The position numbers were made by a program, and so were the translations under genes. From Bacteroides sp. 224 (GTDB lineage: Bacteria; Bacteroidota; Bacteroidia; Bacteroidales; Bacteroidaceae): 64,000 bases of DNA. The notes beneath the pieces were generated by a model, which saw nothing but the letters and a program-made list of their open reading frames with translations, was not told the DNA's origin and made no database searches. The stretch lies in the NCBI RefSeq assembly GCF_010500995.1, contig NZ_QVMK01000001.1, positions 1 through 64,000 of the forward strand, given 5' to 3'. This document shows positions 8,603 to 19,274 of the stretch, piece by piece; position 1 is the stretch's first letter; every line of letters starts with the position of its first letter.

Positions 8603-10918
8603 ATGAAAAATGTAATGAATGCACAACGATTGCTTTGGGTGTTGCTTTTTCCATTTTTACTATTATCCTGCGGTGATGATGAAATGGACAAGCATTATGA
8701 AAAGCCCGAATGGTTGAAGGGTACAGCCTGGGAGATTCTTTCTGAAGAATATGGAGGGAAATACTCTCTCTTTTTGGAAGCTGCAGAACTGTCTGGTTAT
8801 CGCCCGATATTGGATGGTAAAAGCTTAGTAACTGTAATGGCACCGGATAATGATGCTTTTAGTGCTTATATGCAGGAAAATGGCTACTCTGCTGTAAAAG
8901 ATATGCAGACAGATGAACTGAAGAAACTGATTGGCTATCATTTGGTTTACTATTCGTATAGTAAAACAGACCTTGAGAATTTCCGTCCGCAAGATAATGC
9001 TTTAGGCACAGATGATGAAGATGACCTAACATCTTTGCAGCCTGGGATGTATTACAAGTTTCGGACACACAGTACGAGTCCTGTTACAAAAGAAGTAGAT
9101 CCGGCAACAAATAAAGCTGTGACAGTGTATCACCTTGAGCGTTTTCTTCCTGTATTCTCTCATAATATTTTTAAATCTAAGGGCATTGATGCAAAGAAGA
9201 ATTATGAATATTTTTATCCGGGTGCAACTTGGGGTGGTGATGCCGGCTTTAATGTGTCCAATGCAAGTGTGAAAGAATATCAGATCATTGCAAACAATGG
9301 ATATATATATAATATAGATAAGGTGTTGGAGCCATTGGAAACTATCTATGATATAATGAAAAAGAAGAATGAATACTCAGACTTCCTTGATTTCTATACT
9401 CAATATAGTTCCTATACTTACGACAAGGATTTATCGGTAGATTATGGAGCATCTGTAGGAACAGATAGTCTTTTCCTTCATAGGCATGATGTGAACGGAC
9501 TTCCGAATATTGCGTTGGAATGGCCAGTTACGAATCCTCGTTTATATGCAACATTGGCATCTACTGCCTATAGTGTGTTTGCACCATCAAACCAAGCGCT
9601 GAATACATTCTTTAATAAATATTGGAAAACTAAGGGGTATTCATCCTTATCAAATTTGGACCCTTTAATTGTAAGAGTGTTACTTATTCAGTCGGTATAT
9701 GGAGGTTCTATTGTTTTTCCGGATGAAGTAAACACTATAACCAATGAATTGGGAGGTGGTTATGATTTTGATCCATATACTGTAAAAGATAAGAATATCT
9801 GTGTAAATGGTAGTTTTTATGGACTAAGTGAGTTGAAAATGCCTTCTATGTTTCAAACAGTAATGGGACCTTCTTTCCTGGATAAAGATTATCTCTTATC
9901 ATTATATGCACTTTATAATGCAGGTTTGGTAACTACTTATGGCTCTAATGCGGCTCAATATACTATGTTGATAACTGATAATAACAGTTATGAAACCAGT
10001 GATATGCGTTTGATACCGGATGACAATAAGAATAATATGTTGGCTACTACCGGAGACGATGGAGATGTAGCAGTTACTACTGCGGTAGCTCGAAGAATGG
10101 TTAACGGACATACTGTAAGTCAGCTGGTTGATATTGAATCTAAAGATTGGGCAATCTATCCAACTCAAGAGTCATCTACTTATTGGTTTGTAAGAAACGG
10201 TAAACTGACTACGAACTATGCTTTCAATAATATATTAGGGCAAGATCCTTCTACTCTTTCGGATTATTTCCTTGAGGTAAAGGAAATTAAGAATGATGCT
10301 GGTAATAATTGGAGCAACGGTAAAGTATATGCGTATGAATCTTCAAGTTTCGGGGTCTTCAATTTTGAATTAGGGTCTGACTTTAAGACTTTGTTAACAA
10401 CAACCGGAGAAACAAGATATCCTTTCTTTGTTTTTGCTCAATTGTTGAGAAAAGCAAAAGTGTTTGTTCCATATAATGATGGATATGCATGGAATGTTAA
10501 CTTATCGGGTCCTCGTATAGTAGCTTTTATTCCTTCAAATGAAGTTTTAAAAGAGGCTTTGGAAAGTGGAAAGATTCCTGGTATAGAAGGTGGCTCTGTT
10601 GATTTAACTCAAGATTCACCCACAGTAGAAGGTACTGTTACCAATATGAGAGAATTAGGAGAATACTTGATGAATTATATATTTAGTTCAGCATATACTC
10701 CCGCAGTAGCAAGTGTTCCTTATCCGGGTTCTCCAGATTGGGTAACAGGCGAATATCGTAACAGTAACAACATACTTATGGAATATAAGAGCACTGGTTC
10801 TTCTTTATCTATCGGTTTGAAGGGAGGAAATCAGTGTAATGTAGTATCTACTTATGAAAATTTCCCATTTACTTTTAGTGATGGTGCATTCCATATTATC
10901 GACGCTGTTTTTAATTAA
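8603..10918 (+). CDS. Fasciclin-domain lipoprotein 1
   Basis: First gene of the nine-gene pectin operon. Signal peptide with lipobox LLSC, Cys23, followed by acidic GDDE, the usual Bacteroides surface-export signature. About residues 45-235 form a FAS1 (fasciclin) domain (TVMAPDNDAFSAYM and ELKKLIGYHLV are typical). A second (about 240-450, VFAPSNQALNTFF) and a third, more diverged copy (about 600-770, AFIPSNEVLKEAL) follow. FAS1 domains mediate adhesion. Lying just before a SusC/SusD pair, it may serve as the glycan-binding or accessory lipoprotein of the system, which is inference. 16 bases separate it from SusC. Confidence 0.8.
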   Translation: MKNVMNAQRLLWVLLFPFLLLSCGDDEMDKHYEKPEWLKGTAWEILSEEYGGKYSLFLEAAELSGYRPILDGKSLVTVMAPDNDAFSAYMQENGYSAVKDMQTDELKKLIGYHLVYYSYSKTDLENFRPQDNALGTDDEDDLTSLQPGMYYKFRTHSTSPVTKEVDPATNKAVTVYHLERFLPVFSHNIFKSKGIDAKKNYEYFYPGATWGGDAGFNVSNASVKEYQIIANNGYIYNIDKVLEPLETIYDIMKKKNEYSDFLDFYTQYSSYTYDKDLSVDYGASVGTDSLFLHRHDVNGLPNIALEWPVTNPRLYATLASTAYSVFAPSNQALNTFFNKYWKTKGYSSLSNLDPLIVRVLLIQSVYGGSIVFPDEVNTITNELGGGYDFDPYTVKDKNICVNGSFYGLSELKMPSMFQTVMGPSFLDKDYLLSLYALYNAGLVTTYGSNAAQYTMLITDNNSYETSDMRLIPDDNKNNMLATTGDDGDVAVTTAVARRMVNGHTVSQLVDIESKDWAIYPTQESSTYWFVRNGKLTTNYAFNNILGQDPSTLSDYFLEVKEIKNDAGNNWSNGKVYAYESSSFGVFNFELGSDFKTLLTTTGETRYPFFVFAQLLRKAKVFVPYNDGYAWNVNLSGPRIVAFIPSNEVLKEALESGKIPGIEGGSVDLTQDSPTVEGTVTNMRELGEYLMNYIFSSAYTPAVASVPYPGSPDWVTGEYRNSNNILMEYKSTGSSLSIGLKGGNQCNVVSTYENFPFTFSDGAFHIIDAVFN

Positions 10919-10934
10919 CTGAATATCTGAAATT

Positions 10935-13900
10935 ATGAATTTGACAAATAAAGTCTTTTATGTATTGGTGGTTATCTTCCTGTCTTGTTCAGTAGATATG
11001 GTAGGTCAATCACGGAAGGTTATATCCGGTACGGTTACCGAGATGTTCGGGAAAACCGCGGAGCCATTGATTGGAGTGAATGTGAATATTGTTAATAATC
11101 AAAATCGTTCATTGGGTGGAGGAATAACCAATGTGAATGGTCAGTATAATGTAGTGGTCCCGGATGACGGAAAGGAATTGACGCTTGTTTATTCTTATAT
11201 TGGTATGAAAACCAAACGTATTAAATATACCGGGCAAGCAACTTTAGATGTTACTTTGGAATCGGAAGCGCATAGCATTGAAACTGTAGAAGTTACCGGT
11301 CGTCGAATTGTTCGTAATGATCTGGGTATTACAGAGAAGGAAATGGTATCTGCTACTCAGAAGGTAAATATGGAAGAACTGATTGCAGCAGCACCGGTGG
11401 TATCCATAGAAGAAGCACTTCAAGGACAATTAGGAGGGGTGGATATCGTTTTGAGTGGTGACCCGGGTAGCCGTAGTGCTATCAGAATTCGTGGTACCAG
11501 TACCTTGAATGCATCTGCTGAACCTTTGATTGTTATTGACGGAGTACCTTATCCGCAGGAAATCAGCAGCGATTTTGACTTTGCAACAGCTACCGAAGAA
11601 GACCTGGGAGCTCTTTTAAATATCTCACCAAATGATATTGCTACTATCGAAGTATTAAAAGATGCTTCGGCTACTGCTATTTGGGGAACACAAGGTGCTA
11701 ATGGGGTTTTGATGATTAAAACAAAGCAAGGAACTGTAGGTAAAACCCGCTTCTCTTTTTCTTCTAAATGGACACTAAAGGAGGAACCTAACACAATTCC
11801 GATGTTGAATGGTAAAGAATATACTTCTCTGATGCAAGAAGCTATCTGGAACTCTGCCAGATATATTGGATTGGATAATACTGCAAATAAGTATTTGGAT
11901 AAATTATCTACTGCTTCTGCAATTGGTGATAATCCGGATTGGAGATATTATGATGAGTATAACCAAAATACTAATTGGTTGGATTATGTACGTCAGGATG
12001 TGTTAGTGTCCGATAATAGTTTCTCTATGAATGGCGGTGGCGAGAAAGCAACTTACCGTTTTTCTTTGGGATATCTGAGTGATGATGGTACTACTATAGG
12101 TACTTCATTGAAGCGTTTTAATACTTCTATGACAGTTAACTACCAATTTTCCAACAAATTGAAATTCGGTGCAGATTTCTCTTACTCACAAGCAGATAAA
12201 GAAGCGAATTGGGCAGATAATACCCGTTCTGAAGCATTAAGTAAAATGCCCAATAAATCACCTTTCGTAGTTGATAATCTGACAGGAGCGTTGACAAGTG
12301 ATTACTTTGTTTATCATGATCCAAGTTATGAAGGAAGCTTCTCGGTGAAAGATAATTATAAAGAAGCCAAAAACTATAATCCGGTAGCTATGGTGCATGA
12401 GTCTATGAATAAATCCATGCAACGTGAAGGTAAAATTACTTTCCGTGGCGAATATGAAATCTTACCCGGATTCTTTTATAAAGGATGGGCATCTATTAAT
12501 ATGCGTGCTATTAAAACCCGTCGTTTTTTGCCCCAAGTAGTAACAGGTTTGGAACAGAGCAATATTTATTCAAACAGAAGCGACGACAGTTATTCAGATC
12601 AACTTGCCCTTCAGACTGAAAATAAATTGATGTATCTCAAAAATTGGAATGAAAAACATAATATCATCGCTACGGCATTATTCCGTACCGGACAATATAT
12701 GAATTCCAGCTATAATAGTGTTACTTATGGAAATGCTTCTTCCGATCTTTCAGACCCGGTGAAAGGAACCTCTATTGGTAATATAGGTTCCGGTGAATCT
12801 GAAACACGTAATATTTCCTTTGTAGGATTATTAAACTATACTTTATTGGACCGATATATAGCACATGCCTCATTAGGTATAGAGGGTAACTCTGCAATGG
12901 GTCGGAATGAACGTACAGGTTATTTCCCCGCTGCCGGTATCGCATGGCATCTTCAGAATGAGCCTTTCTTAGCAAAAGCAAAAGAAACTTGGTTGGAAGA
13001 AGCTAAAATCCGTGCCAGTGTTGGACAGAGTGGACGTGCGCCCACAGGTGCTTCCATCTACTTAGGTGCCTATGTAAAAGGAGATGATTATATGAATATG
13101 TCTGCTACAAAGCAAGATCGTATGCAATTGGATAATTTGAAATGGGAAACATCAACAGAGTTCAATGTAGGTGCAGATGTTTCTTTATTTAAAGGACGCT
13201 TGAGGTTCACTTTCGATTACTATCAGAAGTTCATTAATGATTTGCTCCAACAAAATTATAAATTGCCATCTACCAGTAGTTTTGGTATAATGAAATGGTT
13301 TAACTCCGGTAAAATGGAAAATAAAGGTTGGGAATTCCGCACAGATGTGATTGCGTTTGAAAACAAAGATTGGCGTGTGAGTGGTTATGTGAACTTTAGC
13401 CGTAATGAAAACAAGATTACAGAATTACCGGGTAATATGTCGCAAGAACCTTACTCACCGGGAAATGGGAATTATGCTGCTCGTATCATAGAAGGACAAC
13501 CAATTGGAGCATTCTATGGATATCGTTATTTAGGTGTATATCAAAACGTAGAAGACACTTACGCACGTGATGCTGAAGGAAATGTGATGAATGACGCACA
13601 AGGAAAGCCAATTGTAACAAAGAACCTGACAGCCACTGCCCAACCGGGAGACGCTAAATATGCAGATATAAATAACGATGGTGTTATTAATCAGTATGAT
13701 ATTGTGTATTTAGGTAATTCTAATCCAACTTTAACAGGAGGTGCCGGACTAAATATCAAATACAAACAATTCTCTGTAAATGCATTCTTTCATGGACGTT
13801 TTGGTCAATCTGTAGTTAATAAGGCTCGTATGAATAATGAGGCAATGTATAGTACAAGCAATCAGAGTACAGCTGTATTAAGAAGATGGAAAAATGAAGG

Positions 13901-14219
13901 TGATAAAACTGATATACCACGCGCATTATTTGGTGAAGGTTATAACTACTTAGGATCTGACCGTTTTGTGGAAGATGTTTCATTTATTCGTCTGAAACAA
14001 TTAACGTTGAACTATGCATTCTCAAGTAAGATATGTAATAAACTGGGAGTCAACTCGTTGAGCTGCTTTGTTACTGGCTACAATTTATTTACTTGGTCTG
14101 ACTATACAGGTCAGGACCCGGAAGTAAATATACCATCCAATCCAACAAAATTGGCGGAAGATACGGCTACTACACCTATTTCCAGACGATACACTTTTGG
14201 TATAAACTTAAGTTTCTAA
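10935..14219 (+). CDS. SusC/RagA TonB-dependent transporter 1
   Basis: Outer-membrane TonB-linked importer that, with its SusD partner, brings oligosaccharides into the periplasm. Signal peptide about 1-24, a carboxypeptidase-regulatory-like domain (about 28-110), then the plug (about 130-275, with ALQGQLGGVDIV and GTQGANGVLMIKTKQG) and the 22-strand barrel to the C-terminus, which ends in the typical aromatic NLSF. 1094 residues is the normal length. It is followed after 12 bases by its SusD partner. Substrate by context: a pectic oligosaccharide. Confidence 0.93.
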   Translation: MNLTNKVFYVLVVIFLSCSVDMVGQSRKVISGTVTEMFGKTAEPLIGVNVNIVNNQNRSLGGGITNVNGQYNVVVPDDGKELTLVYSYIGMKTKRIKYTGQATLDVTLESEAHSIETVEVTGRRIVRNDLGITEKEMVSATQKVNMEELIAAAPVVSIEEALQGQLGGVDIVLSGDPGSRSAIRIRGTSTLNASAEPLIVIDGVPYPQEISSDFDFATATEEDLGALLNISPNDIATIEVLKDASATAIWGTQGANGVLMIKTKQGTVGKTRFSFSSKWTLKEEPNTIPMLNGKEYTSLMQEAIWNSARYIGLDNTANKYLDKLSTASAIGDNPDWRYYDEYNQNTNWLDYVRQDVLVSDNSFSMNGGGEKATYRFSLGYLSDDGTTIGTSLKRFNTSMTVNYQFSNKLKFGADFSYSQADKEANWADNTRSEALSKMPNKSPFVVDNLTGALTSDYFVYHDPSYEGSFSVKDNYKEAKNYNPVAMVHESMNKSMQREGKITFRGEYEILPGFFYKGWASINMRAIKTRRFLPQVVTGLEQSNIYSNRSDDSYSDQLALQTENKLMYLKNWNEKHNIIATALFRTGQYMNSSYNSVTYGNASSDLSDPVKGTSIGNIGSGESETRNISFVGLLNYTLLDRYIAHASLGIEGNSAMGRNERTGYFPAAGIAWHLQNEPFLAKAKETWLEEAKIRASVGQSGRAPTGASIYLGAYVKGDDYMNMSATKQDRMQLDNLKWETSTEFNVGADVSLFKGRLRFTFDYYQKFINDLLQQNYKLPSTSSFGIMKWFNSGKMENKGWEFRTDVIAFENKDWRVSGYVNFSRNENKITELPGNMSQEPYSPGNGNYAARIIEGQPIGAFYGYRYLGVYQNVEDTYARDAEGNVMNDAQGKPIVTKNLTATAQPGDAKYADINNDGVINQYDIVYLGNSNPTLTGGAGLNIKYKQFSVNAFFHGRFGQSVVNKARMNNEAMYSTSNQSTAVLRRWKNEGDKTDIPRALFGEGYNYLGSDRFVEDVSFIRLKQLTLNYAFSSKICNKLGVNSLSCFVTGYNLFTWSDYTGQDPEVNIPSNPTKLAEDTATTPISRRYTFGINLSF

Positions 14220-14231
14220 TACAATAATAAT

Positions 14232-15779
14232 ATGAAAAAGATATTTATATATTTGGCTATTGCCGGAGCAAGTTTGTTGGCATCCGGCTGTCAAGACTGG
14301 CTTGATGTATTGCCTAAAAATGAACAGACAGCTGCCGAGTATTGGAAAACAAAAGAACAAGTAACAGAGTCGCTTGCACAAGGGTATTCCAATATGCGTG
14401 CTACTGTACCTTTATTGATTAAGTGGGGAGAACTCCGTGGAGGTTCAATATATGCCTATGCTGGTAATTCCATGCAGCAATTGCAGAATTTTCAGTTAAC
14501 ACCTTCATCCGGTGAGGCAAAATGGGGAGCATTTTACTCTGTGTTGAATGTAGCCAATTCGGTTATAAAGTTTGCTCCGGAAGTAAGAAACCATGATGAA
14601 ACTTATCATGAGGCAGTGATGAATTCTCACATGGCCGAAGCTTACTTCATGCGTGCGTGGGCTTATTTTACATTGGTTCGTAATTTCAAAGAAGTACCTT
14701 TGATTCTGGAACCCTATATGACAGATGAACATTCTATTGATGTGCCTAAGTCTTCAGAAGAAGTAATTATAGCTCAAATAAAATCGGATATTAAAGCAGC
14801 ACTGGACTCTGGAGCCGCAAAAGAATTCTATGATGATGATGAGTGGGAGGGCATGAGCAAAGGACGTGTTACAGTATGGGCACTATATGCTTTAATGGCA
14901 GATGTTTGTTTGTGGAATGAGGATTATGCTGACTGTGTGAAATACGTTGATCTGATTACCGAATCGGATGCTACTTTCCGCCCGGCATTTGTGGAAGATC
15001 CGGAGCAATGGTTCTCTATTTTTAATCCGGGTAACTCCAATGGTTCAGTTTTCGAACTTAATTTTCAGACTACTACTTTGCTTCAAGATGCAAATAGTCC
15101 TTCTTCTTTTTATCCTTGGGGTAAATCAAGTGTAAATTCTGTGCAATACTCAAAGGCTATGTGTCAACGACTGTTTGACGAAGCTATTTATGAATCAAAT
15201 ATTCGTGGCTTATTGGGAACTTTCAATACGTTGTCCGGAAAACTAACAACCAATGTTAACTATTACTTTATCTGGAAATTCCAAGGTATGAGTATGCAAC
15301 TAGATGCTCAACGTGATAATAAAGATGCCAACTGGATTCTTTATAGAATGGCAGATGTATTGCTAATGAAGGCAGAAGCTTTAATTTGGCAGGAAGGAAC
15401 AGCTAATTATACAGAAGCATTGAAGCTGATTGATAGAATACGTACCCGTGCCGGAGTGCCTACGATTAGCAAAAATGTAGCACCTGCATCAGTGAGTCAG
15501 GAAGAGATGCTGCAATATGTATTGCATGAACGTGATATGGAGTTGGCTGCCGAAGGAAAACGTTGGTACGATTTAATGCGTTTTGGAAAGTCGAAGAATT
15601 ATAAATATAAAGATGCGTTTATTGAAGAGATTGTAGAAAACAATGCTTCAGTAACTGCTAAATGGATACGTTCTGTTTTGAAGAATACATACGCTTGGTA
15701 CTTACCCATTCATCAGGATGAGATTGAACGTAATCCGTTGCTGGTACAAAACCCTTATTATGATGTAACTGTAAATTGA
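14232..15779 (+). CDS. SusD/RagB lipoprotein 1
   Basis: Surface lipoprotein that caps the SusC barrel and binds the incoming glycan. Lipobox ASGC with Cys20, then the conserved QDWLDV start of the mature protein. The N-terminal TPR-like helices include MAEAYFMRAWAYF, and the C-terminal SusD/RagB part has RMADVLLMKAEAL and ERDMELAAEGKRWYDLMRF, all standard motifs. 515 residues. Its stop overlaps the region of a TTG codon in front of the next gene. Confidence 0.93.
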   Translation: MKKIFIYLAIAGASLLASGCQDWLDVLPKNEQTAAEYWKTKEQVTESLAQGYSNMRATVPLLIKWGELRGGSIYAYAGNSMQQLQNFQLTPSSGEAKWGAFYSVLNVANSVIKFAPEVRNHDETYHEAVMNSHMAEAYFMRAWAYFTLVRNFKEVPLILEPYMTDEHSIDVPKSSEEVIIAQIKSDIKAALDSGAAKEFYDDDEWEGMSKGRVTVWALYALMADVCLWNEDYADCVKYVDLITESDATFRPAFVEDPEQWFSIFNPGNSNGSVFELNFQTTTLLQDANSPSSFYPWGKSSVNSVQYSKAMCQRLFDEAIYESNIRGLLGTFNTLSGKLTTNVNYYFIWKFQGMSMQLDAQRDNKDANWILYRMADVLLMKAEALIWQEGTANYTEALKLIDRIRTRAGVPTISKNVAPASVSQEEMLQYVLHERDMELAAEGKRWYDLMRFGKSKNYKYKDAFIEEIVENNASVTAKWIRSVLKNTYAWYLPIHQDEIERNPLLVQNPYYDVTVN

Positions 15780-15787
15780 TTATTGCT

Positions 15788-17533
15788 ATGAAGAATATTG
15801 TAAGATTTTGCTTATTGATTTTATTCGTTGCTTTCTACTCCTGTGATGATCCGTATAAAGATACGGTATTCAAGGTGTATGATTTGCAACCTGCGGCAAC
15901 TTATCTTCAAGGTCGTTCGGATGATTTTTCCGAATGGGTGAAGGTACTTAAATACGGCGATTTATTTAATGCTATTAACCGGGCAGACGACTCTTTCACG
16001 GTACTGGCTCCTACTAATGAAGCCGTTTACAGCTTTCTAAAGAAAAAAGGAGTTTCTTCTATCGAAGAGCTGGATCGTGAATATGCGCGTACTCTGGTAC
16101 AATACCATATTATTAATGACTCTATTGATAAAGAAGACTTTGTAAGAGGAGGCGAATTGCCGGCCAGAACACTTTCGGGTGATGCATTATTGGTAACATT
16201 TGATGAAAACACAAGTGGAGAAGTATATGTAAACAAAGAAGCCCATGTAAGCGAGTTTGCCATTCGTGCGATTAATGGTCGTATATACGTTTTAGATGAT
16301 GTGTTAAGTCCGGCAGTACAAACAATTTATGAACGTTTGTCCGAATCGGGTGATTATAAAATCTTCTGTGAAGCACTTGATAAAACCGGATGGAAAGATT
16401 CATTGAATGTAACAACTTCTGTGTTCTATGGACCGTATGGGATGCAGGTTGAACTAAGGAAACATTTTACCGTATTTGCTGTTTCTGACGAGATTTTTGC
16501 TAAGGATGGTATCACTTCTTTTAATGGATTAGCTCAAAAAGTGGGTGCTTCATCTGATGAATATGAAGCTTTGAGTAATGAGTTGAATCATTATGTAGCT
16601 TATCATATTTTGGATGGAGCTCATAAGTTAGCAGCTTTCCAAGCATTTGATGGACTTTCAACCAATCAGAAATTGTGGTATACTCGTTCGGGAGTAGATA
16701 TGATATTAGCTTCTGAAGATGGATTGAACGATGGAGTGAAATTTGATGAAGAAAATAGTGACATATTGGTTAAGAATGGAATTATTCAACCCATCGATGG
16801 CTATTTACCTGTTAAGCAACAAGAGCCAGTGCCTTTTGTATTTGATTTTTGCAATTACTCTGAGCTTGGATCTTATATAAATACGAAAGGTAAAGGACAG
16901 CTTTTCCAACAATTATCGCGAGTAGATAAAGGACAAAGTACAGCTTTGACTAAGTTTATAGGTAGAAAAGAAATTGTACCACAAGTATCATGCTACCAAT
17001 TAGAGGTAGGACCTAATGGTACAAGAGCAACTACTTGGAATTATTTGGAGTATGCTACTGTAGGAAGCGAAGGAGGAGTTTGGGGTGAACAGATGAATAA
17101 TGACCATTTAGTGGTTAATATTGGGTACAATGGAGCCTTGACTGTAAATACCCCTCCTATTATCGCAGGTAAATATAAAGTTACCTTGTTTTATGCTTAT
17201 GACCCACAACAGAAATTTATGGGCGAAAGAGCAGAAGATAGTGCAGCCGGATTAACACAATTTTCTTTCGATGGTAGCAGTGGTGCTAAATCGACAGCGA
17301 AGCGTGTATATGACGCAAAGTCGGATGGAAGAGGTAAAGGAGATGCAAAAGATTATTTAAGTATAGAGTTGTTTGTTGAACCAGCCAATGATGCAGACGG
17401 GAATAAATTGTTGGAATTCACAGAAACAGAAACTCACACGCTTAAAATGGTAGTTCAAGACCCTGCGGCCAGTTCGCATACTCAATTCCGTATGTATTTT
17501 GATTATTTATTATTTGAACCTGTAATAGAATAA
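15788..17533 (+). CDS. Fasciclin-domain lipoprotein 2
   Basis: Secreted lipoprotein (lipobox FYSC, Cys19) with two FAS1 domains (about 35-180, with TVLAPTNEAVYSFL; about 185-345, with FTVFAVSDEIF), then a beta-rich C-terminal part (about 350-581) that may be a carbohydrate-binding fold. I chose the ATG at 15788, which begins a proper signal peptide, over the upstream in-frame TTG at 15776, which overlaps the SusD stop. It sits between the two SusC/SusD pairs of the operon, so a role in glycan capture at the surface is likely but unproven. Confidence 0.78.
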   Translation: MKNIVRFCLLILFVAFYSCDDPYKDTVFKVYDLQPAATYLQGRSDDFSEWVKVLKYGDLFNAINRADDSFTVLAPTNEAVYSFLKKKGVSSIEELDREYARTLVQYHIINDSIDKEDFVRGGELPARTLSGDALLVTFDENTSGEVYVNKEAHVSEFAIRAINGRIYVLDDVLSPAVQTIYERLSESGDYKIFCEALDKTGWKDSLNVTTSVFYGPYGMQVELRKHFTVFAVSDEIFAKDGITSFNGLAQKVGASSDEYEALSNELNHYVAYHILDGAHKLAAFQAFDGLSTNQKLWYTRSGVDMILASEDGLNDGVKFDEENSDILVKNGIIQPIDGYLPVKQQEPVPFVFDFCNYSELGSYINTKGKGQLFQQLSRVDKGQSTALTKFIGRKEIVPQVSCYQLEVGPNGTRATTWNYLEYATVGSEGGVWGEQMNNDHLVVNIGYNGALTVNTPPIIAGKYKVTLFYAYDPQQKFMGERAEDSAAGLTQFSFDGSSGAKSTAKRVYDAKSDGRGKGDAKDYLSIELFVEPANDADGNKLLEFTETETHTLKMVVQDPAASSHTQFRMYFDYLLFEPVIE

Positions 17534-17536
17534 ACC

Positions 17537-19258
17537 ATGAAGACATTTAAATATATTACTTTGGCTGTTTTATGTTCGATAGGGCTGTTTGCCTGTTCGG
17601 ATGAAAACTGGGATTCACACTATTCCAAACAGGAAGAAGTTATTGATAATGTAGAGATTGTCTCAGTTGATAAATTTGCTTCCGAATTTCTACAATCTGC
17701 TTCTGAATATAGCACAATGTACCAGTTGTTTAAAGAAACCGGAGCACTTGAAACATGGCAGAATAAGAATTTATTATATACCATCATGGTAGTTAATAAT
17801 GATAAGATTACTCGTGCCGATTCTGATAGCGATTTGGAGAAAGCAGAAAAAGAGTTTCGAGCTAAAGCACATATTACTGATGCACTGCTTTCGCCCAGTA
17901 ACTTGAAAAATGAACAACGCTTGTTAATGTGGAATGGCAAATATGTAACAGTTGCTAAACTTGAAGAAGCAACCGAAATTCTACAGCCGGGAACTTATTT
18001 TAATGGTTCGAAAGTAAAGAAAGTGATTAAAGCAAAAGATGCTTATATCTATGAATTGGAAGAATACGTTAAAACTCCAAAAGCCTTGATGGAATATCTG
18101 GAAGAGCTGCCGGAAGAGTACTCCATGTTTAAAAAGATGGTGCTTGACAGAACACAGAAAACGTTCAATAAAGCAGCCAGTACACCAATAGGAATTGATA
18201 AGACCGGTAATACTGTATATGATTCAGTATTTACTGTACAAAGCAAATATTTTGCAGATAAAAAACTGGATATCTATTCAGAGAACATTACTGCTACATT
18301 GTTAGTTCCTTCTAATGAATTGGTGATTAATGCATTAAAAGATGCCAAAGAAAGATTGGCTTCCTGGAATGTAGAACGCGAAGACTCTGTTTTGAATAAT
18401 TGGATTTTCCAAACAGCTTTCTTTAATAAGAAGTATGTAAAAGAAGATTTTATTTATAATGAGAATGATCCTAACTCTACACAAGATCTTTATTCTATTT
18501 TTGATCAACAGTGGAGAACAACAGTTAATAAGGTAGATCTTGATAATCCGGTAGAATTGAGTAATGGAATTGCTTATAAGGTTACTTCTCTAAAGATTCC
18601 AGCCAATAAAGTTCTGATTTGGAGATTTAAGGAATGGTTCTACACCTTTGACAACCTTACAGAGGCTCAAAGAGCAGAGTATTTTGAAGGATATAAGTAC
18701 ATAAGCACTTATTTGAAAGATATTGGTACCAATGCACAAATGAATCGTGTAAAGCAATATGTAAACTCTAATCAACCGCAGGCCTGGTTACCTGCTGTTC
18801 ATTACAGAGCTATGATGTTATGGGTTGTTGATGCGGATCAACCGGGAATATTTAAATTTAAGTGCTACAAAATGGTGCCCGATGCAACTTCTACCACTGG
18901 TTATACACCTGTGCTTTATAAAATACCTCCCGGAGAATATAACTTCTATTTAGGAGTTTATGGTGCTCGTTCAAATGTAAACTGCACTTTCTATATAAAT
19001 GGTAAGAAGATACCTAAATGCGAGAGCGGTCCTATAACAGGAGCTACTATGAAAGGAGCAAACTTCGATCGTAATTCAGGAGGATATAGCGAACTTTACA
19101 AAGATAGCAGATATGATCGTGACGGTGGTGTTGACCTTGGACTGGTAACCATTGAAGAAACTACTGAGTTGGAAGTGACTGTTGAGTTTAAGAAAGCCTC
19201 ACAAACTACCTTTGAGCCATCTCACTGGTGTTTGCGACCAACAGCAAATACATATTAA
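17537..19258 (+). CDS. Fasciclin-like lipoprotein 3
   Basis: Lipoprotein (lipobox LFAC, Cys20) starting three bases after the previous stop, so surely co-transcribed. FAS1 features are weaker than in its two neighbours: LYTIMVVNNDKIT at about 80 and ATLLVPSNELVINAL at about 255 match the H1/H2 region of the fold. The C-terminal 200 residues are beta-rich and resemble the end of fasciclin protein 2. It probably belongs with the following SusC/SusD pair. Confidence 0.68.
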   Translation: MKTFKYITLAVLCSIGLFACSDENWDSHYSKQEEVIDNVEIVSVDKFASEFLQSASEYSTMYQLFKETGALETWQNKNLLYTIMVVNNDKITRADSDSDLEKAEKEFRAKAHITDALLSPSNLKNEQRLLMWNGKYVTVAKLEEATEILQPGTYFNGSKVKKVIKAKDAYIYELEEYVKTPKALMEYLEELPEEYSMFKKMVLDRTQKTFNKAASTPIGIDKTGNTVYDSVFTVQSKYFADKKLDIYSENITATLLVPSNELVINALKDAKERLASWNVEREDSVLNNWIFQTAFFNKKYVKEDFIYNENDPNSTQDLYSIFDQQWRTTVNKVDLDNPVELSNGIAYKVTSLKIPANKVLIWRFKEWFYTFDNLTEAQRAEYFEGYKYISTYLKDIGTNAQMNRVKQYVNSNQPQAWLPAVHYRAMMLWVVDADQPGIFKFKCYKMVPDATSTTGYTPVLYKIPPGEYNFYLGVYGARSNVNCTFYINGKKIPKCESGPITGATMKGANFDRNSGGYSELYKDSRYDRDGGVDLGLVTIEETTELEVTVEFKKASQTTFEPSHWCLRPTANTY

Positions 19259-19274
19259 CCTTGATATATAGGAT

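Noticed and set aside
15776..15787. TTG start for fasciclin protein 2
   Set aside because: The ATG at 15788 begins a clean lipoprotein signal; the TTG adds only four residues over the SusD stop.
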